Below, in pieces: positions 42,138 to 50,889 of a stretch of 64,000 nt of DNA. The notes beneath the pieces are model-generated. The model saw only the letters and a program-made list of their open reading frames with translations. It ran no database searches and was not told the DNA's origin. Position numbers and translations under genes: made by a program. The number at the start of each line of letters is the position of its first letter. The first letter of the stretch is position 1. The DNA lies in assembly GCA_965277025.1 (NCBI GenBank), contig OZ255706.1, forward strand, positions 1 through 64,000, given 5' to 3'. Source of the stretch: Methylomarinum sp965277025. GTDB taxonomy: Bacteria > Pseudomonadota > Gammaproteobacteria > Methylococcales > Methylomonadaceae.

Positions 42138-43352
42138 ATGTCATATCTTCGTAGAAAAAAAATATTAGTGATTGGATCTGGTTGGGAACAATACGCTTTG
42201 TTTGAAAAAATTAAAGAAGCTGGGCATAAAATTATTGCAACACATCCAACTATAAAAGCAGACTCTTTTAAGCTAGCAGATATAACTTACGTTAAAGATA
42301 GTCGTGATATACGTGCCCACATTACAATAGCCGAAACTCATAATGTCGATGCGGTAATAACCGATAATTGTGATTATTCTCTATATACGGCTTCTGTGGT
42401 GGCGTCAAAGTTCAGATTGCCCTTTACATCAGTCAAATCAGCGTTGTTCAGCAATGATAAGTTTTCTCAGCGAGAAGCATGTAAAAGATTTGGGATATTA
42501 CAGCCTGAATTCTATAAGGTCAGGACTCCACAAGAAGCTGTAGCATCAGCTGCTGAAATTGACTACCCCGTTGTAATAAAACCTGTTGATAGTCGGGGTA
42601 CTTTTGGGGTTACCATTGTTCATAATGCAGAAGAGCTTATGGATGCTTATTTTGATGCAGTTAGTCATTCACCCAGCTTGACATTGATATGTGAGAAATT
42701 TATTGAGGGCGAATTAGTTACAGTCGATGGATTTTGTTTCTCAAATGGACATCAATCACTTACTGTCGCCTCACGTAAATTTGCTGAGGGAAAGAAGCCT
42801 ATAACTAAGAGCGTTTCCTATCCATCTCTGCATGATGATGAACTAAAATCTCGGTTGCTGAAAAATCATCATCTTGTTGTTGAAGCTCTGGGTTATAGTT
42901 TTGGTCATACTCACGGTGAGTATTTTGTAACTAAGGATAGCGAAATATATCTTGTTGAATGTGCAAACCGTGGTGCTGGTGTTTATACATCATCGACGAT
43001 TAATCCACTTATTACAGGGATTGATTTGAATCAGATTTTTCTGAATCAAGTACTTGGCTGTGATGACTTTCAGATTGAGCATGAAAAGAAAAACTATATG
43101 CAGAGAGCGGCAATATTGTTATTCCTAGACTTTAAAGTAGGAAAGGTTATTAAAAGTATAAATTTCAATGAAGTAAAAAAACTGGATTTTATACGACGGT
43201 TTCGAACTATTTATTCAGAAAAACAAATGGTTGAGTCGATAGATAATTGTGCAAGTAGACATGCTATGTTAGTAATAGATGGTTCTGATATCGGTGAATT
43301 ATCCTGTAACGTCGATATTTTTCAATCAATGTTCAAAGTGGAATATTACTAA
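42138..43352 (+). CDS. ATP-grasp ligase
   Basis: This 404-residue ATP-grasp protein has an N-terminal Rossmann-like part (KILVIGSGWEQYALFEKI), the ATP-grasp region (DYPVVIKPVDSRGTFGVTIV, EKFIEGELVTVDGFC) and the metal-binding EIYLVECANRGAG. It joins a carboxylate to an amine or thiol through an acylphosphate. It lies two bases after pseI and just before an aldolase gene. I infer that the pair supplies or attaches an unusual acyl group to the nonulosonic acid. The substrate is unknown. Confidence 0.8.
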   Translation: MSYLRRKKILVIGSGWEQYALFEKIKEAGHKIIATHPTIKADSFKLADITYVKDSRDIRAHITIAETHNVDAVITDNCDYSLYTASVVASKFRLPFTSVKSALFSNDKFSQREACKRFGILQPEFYKVRTPQEAVASAAEIDYPVVIKPVDSRGTFGVTIVHNAEELMDAYFDAVSHSPSLTLICEKFIEGELVTVDGFCFSNGHQSLTVASRKFAEGKKPITKSVSYPSLHDDELKSRLLKNHHLVVEALGYSFGHTHGEYFVTKDSEIYLVECANRGAGVYTSSTINPLITGIDLNQIFLNQVLGCDDFQIEHEKKNYMQRAAILLFLDFKVGKVIKSINFNEVKKLDFIRRFRTIYSEKQMVESIDNCASRHAMLVIDGSDIGELSCNVDIFQSMFKVEYY

Positions 43353-43353
43353 T

Positions 43354-44006
43354 ATGGTCACAATTATTGAAAATACAGTTCGAGATGGATCATATGCGGT
43401 TAATTTTCAGTTATCACAAGCAGAGTCCAATTTTATAGTAAAAGGATTAGATAAGCTTGGTTTTGAATATATTGAAGTTGGTCACGGATTGGGACTTGGT
43501 GCTGGTAAGAGTACTCACACGGGATTAGCAAAAGAAACGGACGAAACCTACATCAAAGGGGCTAAATCTGTAGTCACGAATTCTAAGGTTGGTGTGTTTT
43601 ATATTCCAGGAATAGGAAAACTTGATGATATACGTATGGCGGTTGAGTTAGGAGTCGATTTTATTAGAATTGGTGTAAATATAGACCGATACAATGATAT
43701 GCTTACTGCCGCAAAATTGGTCAAGGAAAGAGGGCTCTGGTTAGGTTTAAACTTGATGAAAAGTTATGCTGTAAAGCCCTATGAGTTTAGTAAAATTGTT
43801 ATGGATATTGATGGATGGGGACTTGCAGATGCAATTTACTTGGTGGATTCTGCGGGAGGAATGACACCAGATGAAGTATTTAATTACATTGGATTAACAA
43901 GAGAATATATTACAACTCCTATGGGATTTCATGGGCACAATAACTTATCTTTGGCAGTGGCAAATTCTTTATCAGCAGCTAAAGCTGGGGCAGAATTTGT
44001 TGATTC
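43354..44006 (+). pseudogene. DmpG/HMGL-like aldolase, 3'-truncated by IS66
   Basis: 217 residues of a TIM-barrel aldolase remain: ENTVRDGSYAVNFQLS (metal-binding Asp in the RDG motif), VDFIRIGVNIDRY, DAIYLVDSAGGMTPDEVF, and MGFHGHNNLSLAVANSL with the metal-binding His pair. This is the HMGL-like family with 4-hydroxy-2-oxovalerate aldolases and related acyl-forming enzymes. The IS66 copy at 44007 removes the C-terminal communication domain. The frame ends by chance in the IS end. The ATG at 43354 lies just after the ATP-grasp stop. Confidence 0.85.
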
Positions 44007-45714
44007 GTAACTACTCAGCGTAAATAAGTAAAAAAACTGCTTGACACGATTTTAGCGTTATTTTTGATTTTCTAACGGCAACACCTGGCGCAAGAGGTTT
44101 ACTGTATTAGCCTGCGTTAGTTGAGGCGTGTTGCCTTATAAGCAATGCCCGATAGCCCTGCGGCCGTGCATTTCTAAAATACGATGACGGGCAACACAGA
44201 GGCAAAAATTCGTATTTCAAAAGCCATGAGACAAGAGTCCTGTACTTAAACCCACAGGCCGTTTCATTGAAGATTGATTCCATTGATGTAGAGGCTGCCA
44301 TTACCCATGCCCGGCAGCTGATTGAAGATGAAGCCGATTTATCTCCGGCGCTGCGGTCTTCGCTGGAGATATTGTTGTTGCTGGTCACGCTCTTGATGCA
44401 TCGGCTCGGACTTAACAGCAGTAACAGTTCCAGGCCGCCATCAAGTGATCCTGATCGTAAAAGGAAAGCACGGGCTGGATCAAAAAAACCAGGTGGTGGA
44501 CAGAAAGGGCATATTGGCACCACGCTGGTTAAAGTCGATGATCCCGATGACGTTATCTCCATCAAGATTGATCGCCGTACCTTGCCAGCCGGAAGCTACA
44601 CGGCAGATGGCTTTGAAACCCGGCAGGTATTTGATATTGATATTTCACGGATTGTGACGGAATATCGTGCGCAAAGGCTTATCGATGAACAAGGTCGTCG
44701 GTTTGTTGCTCCTTTTCCCGAGGGCGTAACAAAAGCCGTGCAATATGGTGACCAACTCAAGGCGCACGCCGTGTATCTTTCGCAGTACCAATTATTGCCC
44801 TGCCAGCGCATCAAGGATTATTTCTCCGATCAATTACAGATCCCCATCAGTGAAGGTTCGTTGGTTAATTTCAATCAACCAGCCTTTGAGAAGCTGGCAT
44901 CCTTTGAGCCGATTTGCAAGCAAAGACTGGCGGCAGCTTCTGTTGTACATGCCGATGAAACGGGCATTAACATCAATGGCGCCAGGTACTGGTTGCATTG
45001 TGCTTCTAATGATTTATGGACACATTATTTTCCCCATGTAAAACGGGGCAAGGAAGCGATGGATGTCATTGGCATCCTGCCTGACTTTCATGGCATTTTA
45101 TGCCACGATCACTGGAAGCCTTACTACAAGTACCCCTTCACTCATGCCTTGTGCAATGCGCATCATCTGCGTGAACTGACCCGTGCCCGGGAGCAGGATG
45201 GACAGCAGTGGGCCAAAGAAATGGAAACCCTGTTAAAAAAGATCAATCAGGTCGTCGATGATGCAGGGGGGAAGCTTGAAGCAAGAAAAGCGGCCTATTA
45301 TCGACGACGATATCGAGATTTATTAGAGAAAGCACAAATTGAATGTCCGCCACCAACCCCGTTGCCCGGTAAACCCAAACGTGGGCGCCTCAAGCGCAGT
45401 AAATCCAGAAACTTACTGGAACGGCTGATCAATTACCCGGATGATGTCTTACGCTTTATGAGAGAAATAGATGTGCCATTTACTAATAATCTCGGTGAGA
45501 ATGATATCCGCATGACCAAGGCGCAGCAAAAAATATCGGGGTGTTTCAGGAGTGAGCAGGGTGCCATCACCTTCTGCCGTATTCGGGGATATCTATCCAC
45601 TTGTCGTAAACATCATGTCAGTGCCTCTGAAGCGTTGGTACTGGTATTTAAGGGGAAATTACCGGAATTTACTCAGTGACCTGATGCTTTTGGTAAAATA
45701 CGCTGAGTAGTTAC
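44007..45714 (+). mobile_element. IS66-family element copy 2 (1708 bp)
   Basis: Ends GTAACTACTCAGCGTA and inverse. The left flank GTTGATTC lies in the aldolase gene; the right flank ACTTCAAC lies in a nucleotidyltransferase gene. They do not match. The right flank does match (inverted) the right flank of copy 3 at 50834, showing recombination between the two copies. Confidence 0.93.
44267..45679 (+). CDS. IS66-family transposase TnpC (copy 2)
   Basis: 470 residues, nearly identical to copy 1. The DDE residues are intact (HADETG, CHDHWK, NNLGENDIRM). Small differences include MTKAQQ for MTRVQQ and AAYYRRR for AACYRRR. TTG at 44267 is the probable but unproven start. Confidence 0.92.
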   Translation: MKIDSIDVEAAITHARQLIEDEADLSPALRSSLEILLLLVTLLMHRLGLNSSNSSRPPSSDPDRKRKARAGSKKPGGGQKGHIGTTLVKVDDPDDVISIKIDRRTLPAGSYTADGFETRQVFDIDISRIVTEYRAQRLIDEQGRRFVAPFPEGVTKAVQYGDQLKAHAVYLSQYQLLPCQRIKDYFSDQLQIPISEGSLVNFNQPAFEKLASFEPICKQRLAAASVVHADETGININGARYWLHCASNDLWTHYFPHVKRGKEAMDVIGILPDFHGILCHDHWKPYYKYPFTHALCNAHHLRELTRAREQDGQQWAKEMETLLKKINQVVDDAGGKLEARKAAYYRRRYRDLLEKAQIECPPPTPLPGKPKRGRLKRSKSRNLLERLINYPDDVLRFMREIDVPFTNNLGENDIRMTKAQQKISGCFRSEQGAITFCRIRGYLSTCRKHHVSASEALVLVFKGKLPEFTQ

Positions 45715-46163
45715 ACTTCAACAACATAAAAGCCAAAATCATACATCTTGCCCAAGAGGATGAAAACATAGAGGTATTATGGCTCTATGGCTCCCATGCG
45801 AAAGGCACGGCTCATGAACAAAGCGATATTGATTTGGCGGTTATTTTTAAAAGCTGGGAACATGACGTGATCGAGCGTCGGCTTCGACCTGAATTACTTG
45901 CACTTAAATGGCAACGGGTCTTAAACTTGAAAGAAGGGCAAATCAGTGTCCTGGATATGAGCATCGCGCCAATACCGATTGCCATGTCCGTGCTTCAGCA
46001 TGGGCAATTGCTGCTCAGCAAGAATTATTCGCGCCAACTTCAGGAACAACAGCGCATCATGTCAAAGTGGGAAAATAGATTATCTCTATCATTACCAGTA
46101 CCAAACCTCTACGCCTTATTTGATTTTGCCGGAATGGGGCGGGATGCCTTAGAGATGAAATAA
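45715..46163 (+). pseudogene. MntA-HepT pair, copy A, internally deleted
   Basis: From the IS66 border (codon 4 of the antitoxin) the DNA is almost identical to 46971 onward: the nucleotidyltransferase with GSHAKGTAHEQSDIDLAV. After MSKWE it has an extra A, and about 0.37 kb is missing, joining it to the last codons of HepT (ALFDFAGMGRDALEMK, stop 46163). Both the start of MntA and most of HepT are lost, so this copy is dead. Confidence 0.85.
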
Positions 46164-46321
46164 AATGCTTAATGTATTGAAAATGAAAACAGACGTAGGT
46201 TGTATATTTGTAGCAACAGAACCATCCTAAAGTATTATGCAATTGAAAAATAAAGAGACTGAAATTTGGCGCTAAAAATTAAAATGGGCTTTACAATCGA
46301 CTCTTCCCTTTATTGGTTTTT

Positions 46322-46373
46322 ATGAATAATTCAAATGATGTGTGCTGGAAACAGCGGTTTTCAAACTTTAAAA
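46322..46373 (+). pseudogene. HI0074-family gene, 5' stub (copy A)
   Basis: The first 17 codons (MNNSNDVCWKQRFSNFK) match the start of the gene at 47931, and the upstream spacer (46164-46321) matches 47786-47930. The stub ends exactly at the IS66-like relic at 46374. Confidence 0.8.
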
Positions 46374-46555
46374 GTAACTACCCGGCGAAAATAATAAAAA
46401 AGACTTGACAGGGTTTTCGTGTTAATTTCCCGATTTCAGGCTGATGCCCGGTTACCCTGCAAACCAGGCTCTTATGAGCAGCATTAAGTCAGTTTTGATG
46501 TATAATTTGCTACCATCTCTTTAAGGATCTTGGGTAACTGTTTATCGGTAAAATC
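46374..46555 (+). mobile_element. Relic of a second, divergent IS66-like element (left end)
   Basis: The sequence starts GTAACTACCCGGCGAAAATAA and goes on with GACTTGACAGGGTTTTCGTG. It parallels the 5' end of the intact copies (GTAACTACTCAGCGTAAATAA, GCTTGACACGATTTTAGCG) but is clearly different, so it comes from another IS66 lineage. No transposase remains. The coiled-coil gene follows at 46556. Confidence 0.55.
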
Positions 46556-46921
46556 ATGCAAAAAACCAAAGTAGATGACATGCTGATCGAAATGATCAGC
46601 CCCAGAATCAAGGAAATTGAAGAAAAGTTCAGTCGCGGTGAAGGGCTTGATCAGGAAGACATCAATACCTTGCTGCTCAAGTCGCAATACAATCATATCA
46701 ATCATCTGGACATCAAGCTTGATGAAGTCACGGCGGATGTGGCCAGTTTAAAAAACGAATTCAAGTTGCTGGAAACGCATGTTAACGCCAGGTTGGACAC
46801 CTTTGAGAAAAATATAGAACTCAAAATAAGCGAGGCCATCAATACCAATATGCGCTGGTCGATTGGCATGATCGCCCTGATCGTTACCGTTTTGAAATTG
46901 GCGGATATGTTTGTTAAATAA
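46556..46921 (+). CDS. Coiled-coil protein with C-terminal membrane anchor (copy B)
   Basis: This 121-residue protein has a long heptad-rich middle (IKLDEVTADVASLKNEFKLL ... RLDTFEKNIELKI) followed by one membrane segment (WSIGMIALIVTVLKLADMF). It is the same protein as at 50890-51276, minus seven residues, one coiled-coil heptad. It resembles DUF1640-type proteins. It precedes the MntA gene by 41 bp, and the same order was present in copy A. This may mean a link to the toxin pair; the function is unknown. Confidence 0.7.
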   Translation: MQKTKVDDMLIEMISPRIKEIEEKFSRGEGLDQEDINTLLLKSQYNHINHLDIKLDEVTADVASLKNEFKLLETHVNARLDTFEKNIELKISEAINTNMRWSIGMIALIVTVLKLADMFVK

Positions 46922-46962
46922 TTGAAACCTGACGAATTCAAGCCTTTTCCTTCAATTTTTGA

Positions 46963-47376
46963 ATGATAAACTTCAACAACATAAAAACCAAAATCATACA
47001 TCTTGCCCAAGAGGATGAAAACATAGAGGTATTATGGCTCTATGGCTCCCATGCGAAAGGCACAGCTCATGAACAAAGCGATATTGATTTGGCGGTTATT
47101 TTTAAAAGCTGGGAACATGACGTGATCGAGCGTCGGCTTCGACCTGAATTACTTGCACTTAAATGGCAACGGGCCTTAAACTTGAAAGAAGGGCAAATCA
47201 GTGTCCTGGATATGAGCATCGCGCCAATACCGATTGCCATGTCCGTGCTTCAGCATGGGCAATTACTGCTCAGCAAGAATTATTCGCGCCAACTTCAGGA
47301 ACAACAGCGCATCATGTCAAAGTGGGAAATAGATTATCTCTATCATTACCAGCATCAACAAGCTATTTATGGATAA
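46963..47376 (+). CDS. mntA: MntA-type antitoxin nucleotidyltransferase
   Basis: 137 residues with the minimal nucleotidyltransferase signature GSX10DXD, seen as GSHAKGTAHEQSDIDLAV (about residues 28-45). In the studied HepT/MntA pairs this enzyme silences the HEPN toxin by adding AMP to its Tyr. The gene overlaps hepT by 8 bp (ATGGATAA), the standard arrangement. Its sister at 45715 is broken; this copy is intact. Confidence 0.88.
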   Translation: MINFNNIKTKIIHLAQEDENIEVLWLYGSHAKGTAHEQSDIDLAVIFKSWEHDVIERRLRPELLALKWQRALNLKEGQISVLDMSIAPIPIAMSVLQHGQLLLSKNYSRQLQEQQRIMSKWEIDYLYHYQHQQAIYG

Positions 47377-47785
47377 TACCTACCTCTACTCGATGCGGGA
47401 ACATCTGGCTGAACTGAAAATGGATCTGCACGGCCTCAGCGAAATACTACAACAACGCGAATTAAACAGGTATGAATATCGCGCCGCGGAACGTACTCTG
47501 CAAATAGTGATAGAATCCTGCATCGGTATCGCCAAACATTGGGTTTATGCTATTACGCAAACCGCGCCAAGTGATGCCTATGCTGCTTTTGAAACCCTGT
47601 CGCAACAAGGCGTCATCGGAACGAAAAAAAACGAATGGCGTAAAATTATCGGCATGAGAAATGCCCTGGTGCACGATTATCTTAATATTGAGCCTGAAAT
47701 CATCAAGCAAGTCATTAAAAAGCGTTACTACAAAGCCTTATTTGATTTTGCCGGAATGGGGCTGAATGCCTTAGAGATGAAATAA
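47369..47785 (+). CDS. hepT: HepT-type HEPN toxin (RNase-like)
   Basis: This 138-residue helical protein has the HEPN active-site motif RX4HXY, seen as RNALVHDY (about residues 95-102). The Arg and His cut RNA, and the Tyr is the site modified by the MntA partner in known pairs. It starts within mntA. The 3' end sequence (ALFDFAGMG..ALEMK) recurs in two partial copies (46110-46163 and 48753-48832), marking repeated recombination here. Confidence 0.9.
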   Translation: MDNTYLYSMREHLAELKMDLHGLSEILQQRELNRYEYRAAERTLQIVIESCIGIAKHWVYAITQTAPSDAYAAFETLSQQGVIGTKKNEWRKIIGMRNALVHDYLNIEPEIIKQVIKKRYYKALFDFAGMGLNALEMK

Positions 47786-47930
47786 AATGCTTAATGTATT
47801 GAAAATGAAAACAGACGTAGGTTGTATAGTTGTAGCAACAGAACCATCCTAAAGTATTATGCAATTGAAAAATAAAGAGACTAAAAATTAAAATGCGCTT
47901 TACAATCGACTCTTCCCTTTATTGGTTTTT

Positions 47931-48341
47931 ATGAATAATTCAAATGATGTGCGCTGGAAACAGCGGTTTTCAAACTTTAAAAAAGCATTAAACCAGCTTA
48001 GTGATGCTGTCGATCTGAGTCAACAGCGGGAATTAACTAAGCTGGAAAAACAAGGCGTTATTCAAGCCTTTGAGTTTACGCATGAGCTGGCGTGGAAGGT
48101 GCTCAAGGACTTTTTAGAAGATCAAGGTGAACAAAATATTAAAGGCTCCAAAGATGCTACACGAGCAGCATTTAAAGTATCGTTAATTACGGCAGGGGAG
48201 CAATGGATGGGCATGATTCAGAGCAGAAATATATCTTCGCACACATATGATGAAGCAACGGTTGAATTATTGGTAAAGACCATAATTAATGACTATTTTC
48301 CTCTTTTTAAAGCGTTGAAAATCGAAATGGAAAGTTATTAA
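47931..48341 (+). CDS. HI0074-family HEPN protein (nucleotidyltransferase partner)
   Basis: This 136-residue helical protein matches the HI0074/TIGR01987 family, called substrate-binding partners of minimal nucleotidyltransferases: QRFSNFKKALNQL, GVIQAFEFTHELAWKVLKDF, and SRNISSHTYDE with an RN...SHTY HEPN-like motif. The ATG at 47931 is chosen over a TTG at 47922. The HI0073-type enzyme follows one base after the stop. This is a second, distinct HEPN/MNT pair. Confidence 0.88.
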   Translation: MNNSNDVRWKQRFSNFKKALNQLSDAVDLSQQRELTKLEKQGVIQAFEFTHELAWKVLKDFLEDQGEQNIKGSKDATRAAFKVSLITAGEQWMGMIQSRNISSHTYDEATVELLVKTIINDYFPLFKALKIEMESY

Positions 48342-48342
48342 A

Positions 48343-48726
48343 ATGGGTGCGGATAGCCATGAAAAAGAGATTGCGGGACTTAAACCGGCAACTATAGAAA
48401 AGCTTGTAGGTGTGTTTCAAAGGCATGAAGCTATTGATTCTGTCATTCTCTATGGTTCTCGAGCAAAAGGAACTTATAAAGAAGGTTCGGATATTGATTT
48501 ATCAATAAAAGGGCACATGCTTCCATTTGCTGAATTGATGCAAATAGAAGATGAAATTGATGACCTTTACCTGCCGTATGAAATAGACCTTTCTCAATAT
48601 GAGCAACTAAAAAATCCTGACCTGATTGATCATATTAATCGGGTTGGTATTGTTTTTTATAGCAAAAATAAAGGGAGCCTTATAAATGATCTATCAACCG
48701 AACCTGATGAGTCTATTGATTTATAG
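48343..48726 (+). CDS. HI0073-family minimal nucleotidyltransferase
   Basis: 127 residues with the catalytic motif GSRAKGTYKEGSDIDLSI (GSX10DXD) and a downstream Asp in YEIDLSQYEQL. It pairs with the HI0074-type protein immediately upstream; the HI0073/HI0074 complex is the reference. The last dozen residues (NDLSTEPDESIDL) exceed the usual length and may be a junction artefact, since a HepT fragment follows. Confidence 0.88.
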   Translation: MGADSHEKEIAGLKPATIEKLVGVFQRHEAIDSVILYGSRAKGTYKEGSDIDLSIKGHMLPFAELMQIEDEIDDLYLPYEIDLSQYEQLKNPDLIDHINRVGIVFYSKNKGSLINDLSTEPDESIDL

Positions 48727-48752
48727 CATCATGTAAACAAACTAAAATTACA

Positions 48753-48832
48753 GGCAAGTCATTAAAAAGCGTCACTACAAAGCCTTATTTGATTTTGTCG
48801 GAATGGGGCTGGATGCCGTTGAGATGAAATAA
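48753..48832 (+). pseudogene. HepT 3' fragment (third copy)
   Basis: The last 26 codons of a hepT gene (QVIKKRHYKALFDFVGMGLD...) with a few substitutions against 47708-47785. There is no start. It directly precedes the next gene by one base. It shows that a third HEPN/MNT unit once lay here. Confidence 0.75.
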
Positions 48833-48833
48833 A

Positions 48834-49125
48834 ATGCATCATAAAAAAGAAATTTTGCAAAAGCGTTTTAAAAAACTGGACAACCATTACAGTGCTTTAA
48901 AAGACTACAAGCAATTAATAGACAAAATTTGCATACAAAAAGATATTTTTCAAGTAGATGTATTCCAAAGACTCGATATCCAGGAAAAAGCATTGTTAGA
49001 TGCTTATTTGAAGCGTTTTTCTTCTATTCAGGACTTTTTAGGCGCAAAGATATTCTCTGATTTACTCGATATATCCGGCATTAGTTGTGGGAAAATGAGT
49101 GAAGTTTTTTATCAGATGGAAAAAG
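48834..49125 (+). pseudogene. Unknown gene next to HepT, 3'-truncated by IS66
   Basis: 97 residues remain before the IS66 end: helical, with LDIQEKALLDAYLKRFSSIQ and DFLGAKIFSDLLDISGI. Its form and place suggest a HEPN-like or helper protein of nucleotidyltransferase systems, but I cannot name a family. The IS66 copy at 49126 cuts it; the apparent continuation YSAYFTKS is IS sequence. Confidence 0.55.
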
Positions 49126-50833
49126 GTAACTACTCAGCGTATTTTACCAAAAGCATCAGGTCACTGAGTAAATTCCGGTAATTTCCCCTTAAATACCAGT
49201 ACCAACGCTTCAGAGGCACTGACATGATGTTTACGACAAGTGGATAGATATCCCCGAATACGGCAGAAGGTGATGGCACCCTGCTCACTCCTGAAACACC
49301 CCGATATTTTTTGCTGCACCCTGGTCATGCGGATATCATTCTCACCGAGATTATTAGTAAATGGCACATCTATTTCTCTCATAAAGCGTAAGACATCATC
49401 CTGGTAATTGATCAGCCGTTCCAGTAAGTTTCTGGATTTACTGCGCTTGAGGCGCCCACGTTTGGGTTTACCGGGCAACGGGGTTGGTGGCGGACATTCA
49501 ATTTGTGCTTTCTCTAATAAATCTCGATATCGTCGTCGATAACAGGCCGCTTTTCTTGCTTCAAGCTTCCCCCCTGCATCATCGACGACCTGATTGATCT
49601 TTTTTAACAGGGTTTCCATTTCTTTGGCCCACTGCTGTCCATCCTGCTCCCGGGCACGGGTCAGTTCACGCAGATGATGCGCATTGCACAAGGCATGAGT
49701 GAAGGGGTACTTGTAGTAAGGCTTCCAGTGATCGTGGCATAAAATGCCATGAAAGTTAGGCAGGATGCCAATGACATCCATCGCTTCCTTGCCCCGTTTT
49801 ACATGGGGAAAATAATGTGTCCATAAATCATTAGAAGCACAATGCAACCAGTACCTGGCGCCATTGATGTTAATGCCCGTTTCATCGGCATGTACAACAG
49901 AAGCTGCCGCCAGTCTTTGCTTGCAAATCGGCTCAAAGGATGCCAGCTTCTCAAAGGCTGGTTGATTGATATTAACCAACGAACCTTCACTGATGGGGAT
50001 CTGTAATTGATCGGAAAAATAATCCTTGATGCGCTGGTAGGGCAATAATTGGTACTGCGAAAGATACACGGCGTGCGCCTTGAGTTGGTCACCATATTGC
50101 ACGGCTTTTGTTACGCCCTCGGGAAAAGGAGCAACAAACCGACGACCTTGTTCATCGATAAGCCTTTGCGCACGATATTCCGTCACAATCCGTGAAATAT
50201 CAATATCAAATACCTGCCGGGTTTCAAAGCCACCTGCCGTGTAGCTTCCGGCTGGCAAGGTACGGCGATCAATCTTGATGGAGATAACGTCATCGGGATC
50301 ATCGACTTTAACCAGCGTGGTGCCAATATGCCCTTTCTGTCCACCACCTGGTTTTTTTGATCCAGCCCGTGCTTTCCTTTTACGATCAGGATCACTTGAT
50401 GGCGGCCTGGAACTGTTACTGCTGTTAAGTCCGAGCCGATGCATCAAGAGCGTGACCAGCAACAACAATATCTCCAGCGAAGACCGCAGCGCCGGAGATA
50501 AATCGGCTTCATCTTCAATCAGCTGCCGGGCATGGGTAATGGCAGCCTCTACATCAATGGAATCAATCTTCAATGAAACGGCCTGTGTGTTTAAGTACAG
50601 GACTCTTGTCTCATGGCTTTTGAAATACGAATTTTTGCCTCTGTGTTGCCCGTCATCGTATTTTAGAAATGCACGGCAGCAGGGCTATCGGGCATTGCTT
50701 ATAAGGCAACACGCCTCAACTAACGCAGGCTAATACAGTAAATCTCTTGCGCCAGGTGTTGCCGTTAGAAAATCAAAAATAACGCTAAAATCGTGTCAAG
50801 CAGTTTTTTTACTTATTTACGCTGAGTAGTTAC
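49126..50833 (-). mobile_element. IS66-family element copy 3 (1708 bp)
   Basis: Same ends and length as copies 2 and 4, opposite orientation to copy 2. The left flank GGAAAAAG and right flank GTTGAAGT differ; the right flank is the inverse of the right flank of copy 2. Confidence 0.93.
49161..50573 (-). CDS. IS66-family transposase TnpC (copy 3)
   Basis: 470 residues with intact DDE core; a few substitutions (TAGGFETR, LVNINQP, INYQDDV) set it apart from the other copies. It has the same uncertain TTG start and open frame upstream. The 316 bp after its 5' end up to the next gene are IS terminal sequence plus the start of the duplicated MntA locus. Confidence 0.92.
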   Translation of the reverse strand: MKIDSIDVEAAITHARQLIEDEADLSPALRSSLEILLLLVTLLMHRLGLNSSNSSRPPSSDPDRKRKARAGSKKPGGGQKGHIGTTLVKVDDPDDVISIKIDRRTLPAGSYTAGGFETRQVFDIDISRIVTEYRAQRLIDEQGRRFVAPFPEGVTKAVQYGDQLKAHAVYLSQYQLLPYQRIKDYFSDQLQIPISEGSLVNINQPAFEKLASFEPICKQRLAAASVVHADETGININGARYWLHCASNDLWTHYFPHVKRGKEAMDVIGILPNFHGILCHDHWKPYYKYPFTHALCNAHHLRELTRAREQDGQQWAKEMETLLKKINQVVDDAGGKLEARKAACYRRRYRDLLEKAQIECPPPTPLPGKPKRGRLKRSKSRNLLERLINYQDDVLRFMREIDVPFTNNLGENDIRMTRVQQKISGCFRSEQGAITFCRIRGYLSTCRKHHVSASEALVLVFKGKLPEFTQ

Positions 50834-50889
50834 GTTGAAGTTTATCATTCAAAAATTGAAGGAAAAGGCTTGAATTCGTCAGGTTTCAA

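Noticed and set aside
44107..44565. 152-residue frame opposite the start of each IS66 transposase
   Set aside because: It appears in all four copies solely as the antisense of the transposase 5' region and has no recognisable protein features.
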